DNA of 64,000 nt. It comes from JBDTSW01 sp963799815 (GTDB lineage Bacteria; Actinomycetota; Thermoleophilia; Solirubrobacterales; 70-9). The notes beneath the pieces were generated by a model, which worked only from the letters and a program-made list of their open reading frames with translations, was not told the origin of the DNA and searched no databases. Position 1 is the first letter of the stretch, and every line of letters begins with the position of its first letter. The DNA lies in assembly GCA_963799815.1 (NCBI GenBank), contig CAWCYG010000004.1, positions 434,001 to 498,000 of the forward strand, read 5' to 3'. Position numbers and translations under genes: made by a program. Of the stretch, positions 27,958 to 37,199 are shown in pieces.

Positions 27958-29966
27958 GCGAGGGCTGGAGCGGCGTGGATCGCCGCACCAATCGGGGACC
28001 CCTGACGCGGCGGCTGGTCGGTGTGCCGTGGCTCTTCGCCGTCACGTACTCGGCGGTCGGGTTCTCGATCTACTTCTCGATCGGGCTCGTCGCTGATCGC
28101 GGCCTCGCCCTCACTCCGCTGATCTTCCTCGGGGTCGGCGTCGTTTTCCTGCTGAACGCGATGACGTACGTCGAGGGGGCGGCGATGTACCTCGAGCGTG
28201 GCGGCTCCTCGACGCTGGGTCGGTACGCCTTCAACGAGCTGATCTCGTTCGTTGCCGGCTGGGCGATCCTCATCGACTACCTGATCGTGATCGCGCTGGC
28301 CGCGATCTCCGTTCCGCACTACCTCGAGCCGATCTCGGGATCGTTCACCGACGGGGCCGCGGAGCTGATCACGGCGGGCGTGGTGATCGCTGCTGTCGCG
28401 GCCTTCAACATCGTCAACCTCTCCGGGCGGCGCCACGAGCCGTGGTTCGTGGGCGTGGCGCTGGCCGGCGTCTTGCTGTTGGTGGCGGTGATCGTGGTCG
28501 GAGCGATCACGTCGTTCGACGCCGCGGCGCTCACCGCCGAGTTGGACCTGTTCGAGTCGCCTTCCCTGGAAGACGCGATCTACGCGGGCGTGATCGCCAC
28601 GGTGGCCTACGCGGGCATCGAGGCTGCGTCGGACTTGACGCCTGACCTGCGGTTTCGGGCGATGGATCTGCGGCGGCTTGTTGTCGCTGCGGCGGCGCTG
28701 GTGCCGATCCTCTACGCCGGGGTTGCGGCCATCTCCCTGATGGTGCTGCCCGTGGTCGCGACTCCGGATGGCCCCGAGACGGCGCTGGCCGGGCCCTTCC
28801 TCGAGAACCCGGTGCTCGGTGTCGTGGAGGGGTTCAGCCCCGTCTGGGTCTCGGACGTGATGAAGGTGGCCGTGGTGGCGCTGGCGCCGGTGGTCTTGAT
28901 CTGGGCGGCGAGCACGTCGATGCTGGGGCTCTCGCGTCACGTGTACTCGCTGGCCACGAACCGGCAGATTCCTGGCTGGCTGGGCACGCTGGGCAAGCGG
29001 TGGACGACGCCGCACGTCGCGATCCTGATCGCTGCGGGGATCGCGTTCGCACTCGTGATCCCGGCCGATGTGCTGTTCCTCGGCGGGCTCTATGCGTTCG
29101 GCGCGACGATCGCGTTCACCATCGCCCACCTCTCGGTGATTCGCCTGCGGATGACGGACCCCGATCGGCCACGTCCCTACCGCGTGCCGCTTAACGTTCG
29201 CTTTCGGGGTGCCGAGATCCCCCTGCCGGCTGTCGCGGCGGCGGGGCTCACGGTCGCCGCCTGGGTGAGCGTTGTGCTCTTCCACGACGAGGCTCGCTAC
29301 ATCGGCGGCGCCTGGATGATCTTCGGCCTTGTGGCGTATGTCGCCTATCGGCGTGGTTTCGCCAAGACCTCGCTTACGCGCCGCGTCTCGGTGCCGGCGA
29401 GGGCGCTCACCAGGTCCGTCCATAAGGCGGAGTACGGAGGCATCCTGGTGCCCGTGTTCGGGACTCCCCTCGATGACGACATCGTGGGAACCGCGGGGCG
29501 GCTCGCTGCCGCCGCCGAGCAGCCCGGGGAGGCGCCGCCGCATCTCGAGGTCATCTACGTGCTCGATCTGCCGCTCAAGGTTCCGCTCGATGCGAAGCCT
29601 CCGAAGGAGCGAATGGAGTCCGCGAACGGCGCGCTTGCGCGGGCACAGGAGGTGGGGGAGGAGTACGAGACCGTGGAGGTGGCGACCTCGGTGGTGCGGG
29701 CACGCGACGTGGGCGCCGGGATCGTGAGCGCGGCGCGCGAGCGCGATGTCGATGTGATCGTGATGGGCGCCGAGCCTCCCACGCAGATCCGCGGTGGGGC
29801 CGTACTGGGGGGGATCGGAGGCTCGCGGCCGGCCGAGATCGGTCCCGGGACGGAGTACGTGCTGCGGAAGGCTCCATGCCGGGTGCTGCTGACGGCGCCT
29901 GCTGCGGATGATGGGAGCCCGGCCTTCGATCCCACTCGCCGCCCGACCACGCATCGATTGACCTAG
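27954..29966 (+). CDS. APC-superfamily permease with C-terminal universal-stress-protein domain (second copy)
   Basis: A 670-residue paralog of the permease at 25819, with the same layout: ~12 helices, then a USP-like domain (from ~480) that ends in VLRKAPCRVLLTAP. The TM3 segment reads LIDYLIVIALAAIS, keeping an Asp-Tyr pair found at the K+ site of KimA, while the TM1 Asp of KimA is missing. The USP part has a G-x-x-P...GPGTEYVL stretch that may bind nucleotide. It is followed after 31 bases by two TrkA genes, as in the mycobacterial ceoB-ceoC neighbourhood. It begins at GTG overlapping the small membrane-protein gene. Confidence 0.88.
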   Translation: MSEGWSGVDRRTNRGPLTRRLVGVPWLFAVTYSAVGFSIYFSIGLVADRGLALTPLIFLGVGVVFLLNAMTYVEGAAMYLERGGSSTLGRYAFNELISFVAGWAILIDYLIVIALAAISVPHYLEPISGSFTDGAAELITAGVVIAAVAAFNIVNLSGRRHEPWFVGVALAGVLLLVAVIVVGAITSFDAAALTAELDLFESPSLEDAIYAGVIATVAYAGIEAASDLTPDLRFRAMDLRRLVVAAAALVPILYAGVAAISLMVLPVVATPDGPETALAGPFLENPVLGVVEGFSPVWVSDVMKVAVVALAPVVLIWAASTSMLGLSRHVYSLATNRQIPGWLGTLGKRWTTPHVAILIAAGIAFALVIPADVLFLGGLYAFGATIAFTIAHLSVIRLRMTDPDRPRPYRVPLNVRFRGAEIPLPAVAAAGLTVAAWVSVVLFHDEARYIGGAWMIFGLVAYVAYRRGFAKTSLTRRVSVPARALTRSVHKAEYGGILVPVFGTPLDDDIVGTAGRLAAAAEQPGEAPPHLEVIYVLDLPLKVPLDAKPPKERMESANGALARAQEVGEEYETVEVATSVVRARDVGAGIVSAARERDVDVIVMGAEPPTQIRGGAVLGGIGGSRPAEIGPGTEYVLRKAPCRVLLTAPAADDGSPAFDPTRRPTTHRLT

Positions 29967-29997
29967 CGCTCAGGCGCGTGCGTACACTGCCCGGCTG

Positions 29998-30525
29998 ATG
30001 TTCATCCTGATCGTGGGAGTTGGGCGGGTCGGATCGTCGGTTGCCCGGACGATGCTCCAGGAGGGGCACACCGTTTCGTGCATCGACGAGGATCCCGAAT
30101 CGCATGCTCGACTGGAGATTGGGCTCGACGAGCCGTGGGAGGACCTCGGTGGTCGCTACACGGTGGGGACCGCCCTTGAGATCGAGGCGCTGCAGGAGGC
30201 GGGGATCGACAAGGCGGATGCGTTCGTGGCGGCGACGGACGGTGACAACACGAACCTGGTGGTTGCCCAGATCGCGAAGCGGCAGTTCAACGTGCCGACC
30301 GTGATCGCGCGAATCCTCGACCCATATCGAGCGGAGTGGTACGAGTCGCAGGGGGTGCACACGATTTGCCCGACGCGGGTGGCGATCGACATGCTGGTGG
30401 GCGAGGTGCGCGAGGCCGCCGGGCGCTCGGGCGGCTCGCGTGCGGACGGTGAGAGCGGCGACCCTGCGGATGAGGCGATGGCGCCGGTGGGCGAGCCGGT
30501 GGAGCGGACCGGCGAGGACGGCTGA
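29998..30525 (+). CDS. Short TrkA-type NAD-binding protein (no RCK-C domain)
   Basis: A 175-residue protein whose first ~140 residues are a TrkA-N/RCK-N Rossmann domain (ILIVGVGRVGSSVA, the CIDEDPESHARL acid end of the second strand, FVAATDGDNTNLV). An acidic, disordered-looking tail replaces the usual RCK-C domain. TrkA proteins gate K+ channels and transporters in answer to NAD(H) or nucleotides. It is paired with a full-length TrkA three bases downstream, matching the CeoB/CeoC pair of mycobacteria. The ATG follows TACACT by nine bases (29983-29988). Confidence 0.92.
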   Translation: MFILIVGVGRVGSSVARTMLQEGHTVSCIDEDPESHARLEIGLDEPWEDLGGRYTVGTALEIEALQEAGIDKADAFVAATDGDNTNLVVAQIAKRQFNVPTVIARILDPYRAEWYESQGVHTICPTRVAIDMLVGEVREAAGRSGGSRADGESGDPADEAMAPVGEPVERTGEDG

Positions 30526-30528
30526 GCC

Positions 30529-31209
30529 GTGTACGTGATCATCGTCGGCGCGGGGAAGGTGGGATGGAATCTCGCGCGCGAGCTCCTCGACAAGGAGCAC
30601 GAGGTCACGCTCCTGGACAACGATCGGGAGCGCTACTCGACCGTTGAGCAGGAGCTTGAGCACATCGTGCAGTACGGGGATGCCACGGAGCTGTGGGTGC
30701 TCGAGCGGGCGGGGATCTCGCGGGCCGACATGGTGATCGCGGTCACCGGCGACGACGAGGACAACGTCTTGATCTGCCAGGTGGCGAAGGAGAAGTACCT
30801 GTGCGAGCGCACGATCGCCCGCGTCAACAATCCGCGCAACAAGCAGTGGTTCGAGCTGCTCGGGGTGAAGCCGGTGGTCTCGGCGACGGACCTGATCCTG
30901 CGGCTGATCGAGCATGAGGTGCCCGACTACGGTCTCGTCCACCTGCTCGATCTTCCGGAGCAGCGGCTGGAGATCATCGAGATGCTGCTGCCCGAGGGCT
31001 CGAAGGCGGCGGGCCAGAGGGTGACCGATCTGCAGATGCCCGATGGCAGCCTGCTGATCTCCGTGCTGCGTGATGGCAGCGGGTTCGTCCCGGGGCCGGA
31101 GACGGTGCTCGAGGTGGGAGACGAGGTCCTCGCGGTGCTCGATCCGACCGTCGAGGAGGATTTGACAGGCCGCTTTGGCCCCGTCGAAAAGTCGAGCAGC
31201 GGCGCTTGA
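30529..31209 (+). CDS. TrkA family K+ transport regulatory protein (RCK-N plus RCK-C)
   Basis: A 226-residue protein. RCK-N is IIVGAGKVGWNLAREL, with LLDNDRERYS and MVIAVTGDDEDNVLICQVAKEKY. RCK-C (~135-215) has the typical LPEGSKAAGQRVTDLQMPDG and VLEVGDEVLAVLDP patterns. It starts at GTG three bases after the short TrkA, and its TGA overlaps the TTG start of the FAD reductase. No TrkH or KtrB membrane subunit is in the window, so the two TrkA proteins may act on the neighbouring APC-USP permeases. Confidence 0.94.
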   Translation: MYVIIVGAGKVGWNLARELLDKEHEVTLLDNDRERYSTVEQELEHIVQYGDATELWVLERAGISRADMVIAVTGDDEDNVLICQVAKEKYLCERTIARVNNPRNKQWFELLGVKPVVSATDLILRLIEHEVPDYGLVHLLDLPEQRLEIIEMLLPEGSKAAGQRVTDLQMPDGSLLISVLRDGSGFVPGPETVLEVGDEVLAVLDPTVEEDLTGRFGPVEKSSSGA

Positions 31210-32441
31210 GCGACCGGCGGGTTGACTTCCTGCTCGTTGGCGGGGGCCTGGCGGCTGCCAACTGCGCGGCCGAGTTGCGCAAGCGGGGGGCGGACGGGTC
31301 GGTGCTGTTGGTCGGGCGTGAGGCGGAGCCGCCGTATGAGCGGCCGCCGCTCTCGAAGGAGTATTTGCGCGGGGAGGCGGAGCGCAAGGACGCGTACGTC
31401 CATCAGCCCGGGTGGTATGAGGAGAACGGGGTCGAGCTGCTCACGGGGACGAATGTGATGGCGCTGGACGTCGAGGCGCGCACGGCGAAGCTCCAGACGA
31501 AGGAGGAGGTGGAGTTCGGCCAGGCGCTGATTGCCACCGGGGCCAACGTGAACATCCTGCGGGTGGAGGGCGCGGAACTGGAGGGGATTCACTACCTGCG
31601 GGCGTACGGCAACTCGGATGCGATCCGCGAGGAGGCGCAGAAGGCCGAGCACGTTGTGCTGGTCGGGGGGAGCTACATCGGGTGCGAGGTCGCGGCTTCG
31701 CTGACGGCGAAGGGGGCGAATTGCACGATCGTGATGATGGAGGACGTGGCGATGTCGCGGTCGTTCGGCGAGGAGGCCGGGCGCTGGTTTCACGAGTTGC
31801 TCGAGTCCAAGGGTGTGGAGATCTTCGGGGGTGAGGAGCTGGGGCTGTTCGAGGGCGATGGGCGCGTGCGGTCGGTGGTGACGAAGAGCGGGCGGACGGT
31901 TGAGGGCGATGTCGTGATCGTGGGGGCCGGGGTGAAGCCCGACGTGATCTTGGCGCAGCGGGCGGGGCTCGAGGTGGAGGACGGGATCGTCTGTGATCAG
32001 CGCCTCGAGACGTCGGTGGAGGGGATCTTCGCGGCGGGGGACGTGTGCTCGTATGAGAGCGTTGTCCACGGGCGCCGGCTGCGGGTGGAGCATTGGGACG
32101 TGGCGTTCAACCAGGGACGGCACGTGGGCCGGGCGATGAGCGGTGACACCGAGCCCTACCGCGAGGTGCCGTACTTCTTCAGTGACCTCGCGGATTGGGC
32201 GTCGCTCGAGTACGTGGGGCCGGCGTATGAGTGGGACTCGATGATCGTCCGAGGGGACCGCGATGCGGGGGAGTGGTCCGCTTGGTATCTGAACCACGGC
32301 AGGGTGGCTGGGGCGCTGTCGGTCGACCGCTCGGAGGACCTTGTGCACGCCCGCCGGCTGATCGACTCGGGGGCCGATGTGAGCGGCCAAGTGGAGGCTC
32401 TCGCGGACGCTGACAGCGACCTCGACGAGCTCGGGGTTTAG
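31206..32441 (+). CDS. FAD-dependent ferredoxin reductase/AIF-like oxidoreductase
   Basis: A 411-residue flavoprotein. The N-terminal FAD motif is LLVGGGLAAANCAAEL. A second nucleotide motif VVLVGGSYIGCEVAA lies near residue 155. The FAD-contacting GIFAAGDVCSYES segment, with DVAFNQGRHVGRAM, completes the fold. Length and order match rubredoxin/ferredoxin reductases and AIF-like proteins. Its electron partner is not in the window. It is translationally coupled (TTGA overlap) to the TrkA gene, which is unusual and suggests a redox link to ion transport. Confidence 0.9.
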   Translation: MSDRRVDFLLVGGGLAAANCAAELRKRGADGSVLLVGREAEPPYERPPLSKEYLRGEAERKDAYVHQPGWYEENGVELLTGTNVMALDVEARTAKLQTKEEVEFGQALIATGANVNILRVEGAELEGIHYLRAYGNSDAIREEAQKAEHVVLVGGSYIGCEVAASLTAKGANCTIVMMEDVAMSRSFGEEAGRWFHELLESKGVEIFGGEELGLFEGDGRVRSVVTKSGRTVEGDVVIVGAGVKPDVILAQRAGLEVEDGIVCDQRLETSVEGIFAAGDVCSYESVVHGRRLRVEHWDVAFNQGRHVGRAMSGDTEPYREVPYFFSDLADWASLEYVGPAYEWDSMIVRGDRDAGEWSAWYLNHGRVAGALSVDRSEDLVHARRLIDSGADVSGQVEALADADSDLDELGV

Positions 32442-32484
32442 GCGACAGAGCCTCGCGGAGCGGCGCTATCCTCGCCTGGCGCTT

Positions 32485-32556
32485 TGGGGATTGGTGTAAT
32501 TGGCAGCACGCGAGTTTCTGGTATTCGTAGTCATGGTTCGAGTCCATGATCCCCAG
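32485..32556 (+). tRNA. tRNA-Gln (CTG)
   Basis: The acceptor strand TGGGGAT (32485-32491) pairs with ATCCCCA (32549-32555), with G as discriminator. The D arm contains AATTGGCAG. The anticodon stem CGAGT/ATTCG encloses the loop TTCTGGT, giving anticodon CTG (codon CAG). The T arm is CATGGTTCGAGTCCATG. CCA is not encoded. A TATCCT -10-like box is at 32467-32472. In the 160 bases that follow, the only structure seen is a GCCCC/GGGGC stem at 32600-32615 without a U-run. Confidence 0.95.
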
Positions 32557-32720
32557 CTCAAGCGGCTCCTGAGACCAGACTGAGGCACATGGTGGATCAG
32601 CCCCACTCCTGGGGCGGCAGGAACCCTCGGCGCCCCGACGCGGACGCCGCCTGACGAAACCGCTGCAAATGGCCCGCTGAGCCGGGGAATTCGTGTTTCC
32701 CCTGTTACCTTGAATCGGGT

Positions 32721-33437
32721 ATGGACGTCTATGCGCGCAGACGTCTCGTCGCGGTTCTCGCAATCGTGCTCGTGCTCGTCTTGATCGTCGTGGCCGTCGC
32801 GGGCGGGGGCGGCGACGAGGATTCAGCCCCGATCACGGCGGATGAGGGCGCCTCCACGCCTGGGGTGGCCACACCGCTCTCCAAGGATGAATTCATCCAA
32901 GAGGGCGACGCCATCTGCGAGGAGACGGCGATCTCGATCGCCAGCCTCTCCGACAGCGACGAGGAGCAGCTCGCCAGCGACGAGCTCTCGCTCACCGAGG
33001 CACAGCTCGACTCGCTGCGCTCGCTCACCCCGCCGGAGGAGGACCAGGCCACGCTCGACGACTTCTTCGCCGCGCACGAAGACCTCGTCGCAGGGCTTGA
33101 GAGCAAGGTCGCCGCCATCCAGGACGCGGACACGACCGCGGCCACCGAGGCCGACACCGACATCTCCCTCGCCCAAGACGAGTTGCTCGACGCCGCCGAG
33201 GCTTACGGCTTCGAGGAATGCGGCGACCCGGACGCCGGCTCCGTGCGAAGCGAGGACGACTCTGGCTCCGTTGCGCCCTCCGACCCCACCGGCGTGCCCG
33301 CGGCACCAACAGAGCCGGCGCCCGTCGAACCCGCTCCCGTCGAACCCGCTCCCGCCCCCGCACCGGCACCCGACGACTCTGGTGGCACCGACGGCGGTGG
33401 GGGAGGCGGCGGCGGCTCCGGCGGCATCAGCCCCTAG
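32721..33437 (+). CDS. Membrane-anchored extracytoplasmic protein with Pro/Glu repeats and Gly tail
   Basis: A 238-residue protein. Positively charged residues (YARRR) precede one membrane helix (about residues 9-29). A helical acidic domain (50-170) follows with two Cys residues, one in DAICEET and one in FEECGD, which could pair. Then comes low complexity: tandem EPAPVEPAPV units, a Pro-Ala run and a Gly-rich end. The core resembles secreted actinobacterial helical domains of unknown function. The Pro/Gly tail probably spans the cell wall. The nearest upstream element is tRNA-Gln. Confidence 0.78.
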   Translation: MDVYARRRLVAVLAIVLVLVLIVVAVAGGGGDEDSAPITADEGASTPGVATPLSKDEFIQEGDAICEETAISIASLSDSDEEQLASDELSLTEAQLDSLRSLTPPEEDQATLDDFFAAHEDLVAGLESKVAAIQDADTTAATEADTDISLAQDELLDAAEAYGFEECGDPDAGSVRSEDDSGSVAPSDPTGVPAAPTEPAPVEPAPVEPAPAPAPAPDDSGGTDGGGGGGGGSGGISP

Positions 33438-33472
33438 CTGGGGCGCGGCCAGGGCGGAACTGAGCTGAGCGG

Positions 33473-35413
33473 CTACGCCGCCTGCTGCTCGGCCCAGGCG
33501 CCGTAAAGGCGCGCGTACCGCCCACCCGCCTCGATCAGCTCGTCGTGCGTCCCCGACTCGACGATCTTCCCGTGCTCCAGCACAACGATCCTCCCTGCCC
33601 TCCTGATCGTCGAGAGCCTGTGAGCGATCACGATTGCCGTCCGTCCAGCCAGAAGCCGCTCCAGCCCCCGCTCGATCACCCTCTCCGTCCTCACATCCAC
33701 ATTCGACGTCGCCTCGTCCAGGATCAGGATCCGCGGCTCCGCCAGCAGCGCCCGCGCGAAAGCGACGAGCTGCTTCTGGCCGGCTGAGAGCTGCACCCCA
33801 CGCTCGCCGACTTCGGTCTCGAGTCCGGCGGCCAACCTCCCGATGAACACATCCGCCCCAACCGTCCGCGCAGCCTCCTCGATCTCACCGAGCTCCGCAT
33901 CAGGTCGCCCGAACGCGATGTTCTCGCGGATCGTCCCCGAGAAGAGGAACCCCTCCTGTGGCACGATCCCGAGCTGCCGGCGCAGGGCCTGCGCCTGAAG
34001 GTCACGAACGTCGTGGCCATCCACGAGAACCCGGCCCTTCTGTGGGTCATAGAAACGCGCCACCAGCTTCGCAAGCGTCGACTTCCCCGCCCCCGTCTCA
34101 CCCACGAGCGCCACCGTCTGCCCGGCCGGCACGAAGAGATCGACGTCCTCGAGCGCCCGCTCGCCATCGCTTCCGTAGGAGAACGAGACATCCTGCAGCC
34201 GCAGCTCTCCGCGGATCCTCCCGGGATCGACCGCATCCTCCTTGTCGGTCATGTCCGGCGCCGTATCGAGCAGATCGAAGATCTTGTCCAGCGCGGCCAT
34301 CCCCTGCTGATACGTGGTGTAGAGCTGTGAGATCTGCTGAATCGGATCAAAGAACTGGTTCAGGTAGCCGACGAACGCAACCATCACACCGATCTCGATG
34401 TTCCCGTCGAGGACCTGATAGCCGCCGTAGAGGAGGATCACCGCCGTCCCGATCGCCGACAGCAGCTCCACCGCCGGGAAGTACGACGCGTTCAGGTAGA
34501 CCGTCTTCAGGTTGGCCACCCGGTTCTCCTCGTTCAGCTCCGACATCCGCGCTACATGCCGGCCCTCCTGCCCGAAGCTCCGCACCACCCGCACCCCGGA
34601 GATCGTCTCCTGCAGATATGCCGTGATGTTCGCGATCTTCTCCCGCGTCGCCCGGTAGGCCCCAGCGGAGGCGATCCGGAAGATCACGCTGCCCACCGCC
34701 AGCAGGGGGAAGGTGAGGAACGTGATCAGCGCCAGCGGCAGGTCGAGGAAGAGCAGGATCACGACCACTCCAGCAAGCGTCAACGTGCTCGAGAACAGCG
34801 TCACGATCCCATCGGTGACAAGCGAGTCGAGGGCCTGCACGTCGTTCGTGAGCCGCGAGATCAACACCCCAGGCTTGCGCCGCGTGAAGAAGCCGATCGA
34901 CATCGCCTGCAGGTGCGAGTAGATCCGCTCGCGCAGATCCTGCAGTGCCCGCTGGCCGACCCACCCCACCAGGTACGTCTGCAGGTAGGTCGCCCCCCAG
35001 TAGAGGAGAGCCGACGCCAGGAAGATCACGACGATGACCGTCAGCGCCTGCGCGTCCTCGGCCCTGATCCCGACATCGATCGCCTTCCCGGCCAGATACG
35101 GCGGTGCCAACCCAGCGGCCGTCGCCAACACCAGCGCGATCAGCATGAACACGACCTGCTTGCGGTAGGGCCGCAGCAGCCCGAGCATCCACCGCACCTT
35201 TCGTCCCCGCTCGTCCTCACCGCGCACAAGCCGCCAGATGTCACGAAACATGAGGACCGTGCCGGCGAGCCGCCCGGGCTGATTCGCCTGATCCTCGGTT
35301 TCCTCGGCGACGTCCGACCGTTGCGTCTCGGGGTCGCGCTCGGTGATCGGGTCCACGTCGTCCCGCCGCCGGCCGTCGGCGCCCCAGCGGCGCCCATTGC
35401 CCTCGCCGCTCAC
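33473..35413 (-). CDS. ABC exporter subunit with complete ATP site (ABC1)
   Basis: A 646-residue half-transporter. An acidic N-terminal tail precedes a six-helix exporter domain (~90-380). The NBD has Walker A GETGAGKST, Q-loop VPQEGFLF, signature LSAGQKQ, Walker B ILILDEATSNVD with the catalytic Glu, and H-loop IAHRLST. Its start (GTG 35413) overlaps the stop of the neighbouring ABC subunit by 4 bases, so the two are made together. The LSAGQ signature differs from the canonical LSGGQ, and the partner subunit has the complementary defects (see ABC2). This points to a heterodimeric exporter of the TM287/288 type. Substrate unknown; drug, lipid or peptide are possible. Confidence 0.95.
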   Translation of the reverse strand: MSGEGNGRRWGADGRRRDDVDPITERDPETQRSDVAEETEDQANQPGRLAGTVLMFRDIWRLVRGEDERGRKVRWMLGLLRPYRKQVVFMLIALVLATAAGLAPPYLAGKAIDVGIRAEDAQALTVIVVIFLASALLYWGATYLQTYLVGWVGQRALQDLRERIYSHLQAMSIGFFTRRKPGVLISRLTNDVQALDSLVTDGIVTLFSSTLTLAGVVVILLFLDLPLALITFLTFPLLAVGSVIFRIASAGAYRATREKIANITAYLQETISGVRVVRSFGQEGRHVARMSELNEENRVANLKTVYLNASYFPAVELLSAIGTAVILLYGGYQVLDGNIEIGVMVAFVGYLNQFFDPIQQISQLYTTYQQGMAALDKIFDLLDTAPDMTDKEDAVDPGRIRGELRLQDVSFSYGSDGERALEDVDLFVPAGQTVALVGETGAGKSTLAKLVARFYDPQKGRVLVDGHDVRDLQAQALRRQLGIVPQEGFLFSGTIRENIAFGRPDAELGEIEEAARTVGADVFIGRLAAGLETEVGERGVQLSAGQKQLVAFARALLAEPRILILDEATSNVDVRTERVIERGLERLLAGRTAIVIAHRLSTIRRAGRIVVLEHGKIVESGTHDELIEAGGRYARLYGAWAEQQAA

Positions 35414-37191
35414 AGTCGCGCCACCTCCTCGCGCTCCTCGAGGTCGCGCTGGAGAAAGACCTGATCCGCCATCCCGTGCTCTGCGATCTCCGCGTACAGC
35501 GGGCAGCGCTCGAGCAACTCCTCGTGCGCGCCGCGGTCGACGATCCTGCCCTCGTCCATCACAACGATCTCGTCCGCCAGCGAGATGGTGGAGAGGCGAT
35601 GGGCGACCACGAAGGTCGTGCGTCCCTCCATCGCCTCGCGCAGCCCTCGCTTGATCGCCGCCTCCGTGGTGGCGTCGACGGACGAGGTCGCGTCGTCGAG
35701 GATGAGGATGCGCGGGTCCGCGAGCAGCGCTCGAGCAATCGCAATCCGCTGACGTTGCCCGCCCGACAGCGTCAGCCCGCGCTCACCGACGAGCGTCTCG
35801 TAGCCGTCCGGGAGCCGCTCGATGAACCCCTGGGCCTGTGCACGCCGGGCCGCCAGCTCGATCTCCTCCTGCGTCGCATCCGGCTTCGCGTAGGAGACGT
35901 TCTCCGCGACCGTCGCCGAGAACAGAAAGCTCTCGTCGGCAACGAACGCGACAGCGTGACGGAGCGAGCTGACGTCCACGCTGCGCAGGTCGGCGCCGTC
36001 GACGCTCACGGAGCCAGCGCTGGGGTCATAGAGTCGCGCGATCAGGGCGACGAGGCTGGTCTTGCCCGAGCCGGTCGGCCCGACGAGCGCCACGGTGGAG
36101 CCCGCCGGCACCTCCAGATCGACGTCCTCGAGCGCCGGGGCCGCGCCGTCGTAGCGAAGCGACACCTCGCGAAACTCAACCCGCCCTTCGCCCTCGGGTA
36201 ATCCTGGGGCGTCGGGGGGGCTTGCCACCCGCGGCTCGCGGTCGAGCACCTCGAACAGCCGGTTGCCCGATGCCACCGCCCGCTGCGCCATCCCAAGCGC
36301 CATTCCCAGCATTCGCATGGGCCCGATCAGGAGCAACAGGTAGGTGTAGAAGACGGTGAACTCGCCCAGCGTGAGGTCCCCGGCGATCACCTGGTTGCCG
36401 CCGATCAGAAGGATCACCGCCAGCCCGAGGCTGGGCAGGAACCCGAGCAGCGGCGAGTAGAAGGCGCGCAGGCGCGTCGAGAAGACGTTCTGGTCGAACA
36501 CGCGGTTGACCGCGCCACGAAAGCGAGTGAGCATGTGATCCTCGCGGGCGAATGCCTTCACGATCCTGATTCCGGAGACCGACTCCTCCGCCTCGGCCGT
36601 GAGCTCGGCGAGTCGTTGCTGTACCTCCTGGAAGGCCGGGCGGGAGCGTCGGTTGAACCGCATTGCCGTGACCACCACGAACGGCACAGGGGCAAGCGCC
36701 AGAGCAGCGAGCCCCGGCTGGATCACGAACATGACCACGGATGCAAACAGCAGCGTGAGCGCGTTCTGGGTCAGGAAGATGAGGCCGTAGCCGAGGAAGA
36801 AGCGGATCGACTGCAGGTCGACAGTTGCCCGCGACATCAGCTGTCCCGTCTGCTGCGAGTCGAAGAAGCCCAGCTCGAGCGCCTGCAGGTGCTGGTAGAC
36901 GCGCTCGCGGAGATCGAACTCGACCGCGACCGAGACCTTGCCGGCGATGATCCGCCTCACCACCGTGAGCCCCAATCGCACGACGCCGGCCCCGACGAGC
37001 GCCAGCGCGAGCGGGAGGATGGCGTCGCGGTCGACGACCCCGTCGCGATTGTCCACGGCGTCGACGGTTGCGCCGACGAGCAGGGGGATCACGATCGTCA
37101 TGCCCATCGCGAGCCACGCGAAGCCCAAAGACGCGATCGCAGCTCGCCGGTAGGGACGAAGGAAGCCGAGCAGTCGCTTGAAGGTGCTCAC
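35410..37191 (-). CDS. ABC exporter subunit with degenerate ATP site (ABC2)
   Basis: A half-transporter upstream of ABC1 in the same operon. From GTG 37191 it has 593 residues; an ATG 26 codons earlier (37269) is possible, but that start would overlap the divergent gene's own ATG. The GTG has AGGTG six bases upstream and a TATAGT box before it. The NBD keeps Walker A GPTGSGKT and signature LSGGQRQ, but the Q-loop reads VADESFLF (Gln to Asp) and Walker B ends LDDATSSVD (catalytic Glu to Asp). This is the degenerate partner typical of heterodimeric exporters. Confidence 0.93.
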   Translation of the reverse strand: MSTFKRLLGFLRPYRRAAIASLGFAWLAMGMTIVIPLLVGATVDAVDNRDGVVDRDAILPLALALVGAGVVRLGLTVVRRIIAGKVSVAVEFDLRERVYQHLQALELGFFDSQQTGQLMSRATVDLQSIRFFLGYGLIFLTQNALTLLFASVVMFVIQPGLAALALAPVPFVVVTAMRFNRRSRPAFQEVQQRLAELTAEAEESVSGIRIVKAFAREDHMLTRFRGAVNRVFDQNVFSTRLRAFYSPLLGFLPSLGLAVILLIGGNQVIAGDLTLGEFTVFYTYLLLLIGPMRMLGMALGMAQRAVASGNRLFEVLDREPRVASPPDAPGLPEGEGRVEFREVSLRYDGAAPALEDVDLEVPAGSTVALVGPTGSGKTSLVALIARLYDPSAGSVSVDGADLRSVDVSSLRHAVAFVADESFLFSATVAENVSYAKPDATQEEIELAARRAQAQGFIERLPDGYETLVGERGLTLSGGQRQRIAIARALLADPRILILDDATSSVDATTEAAIKRGLREAMEGRTTFVVAHRLSTISLADEIVVMDEGRIVDRGAHEELLERCPLYAEIAEHGMADQVFLQRDLEEREEVARL

Positions 37192-37199
37192 GATCGACA

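Noticed and set aside
27930..29954. A minus-strand frame across the second APC-USP permease
   Set aside because: Same reasons: Arg/His/Asp-rich and no motif, while the plus strand has clear helices and a USP domain.
32600..32615. Terminator of the tRNA-Gln gene
   Set aside because: The GCCCC/GGGGC stem is short and lacks a U-run; noted but not called.
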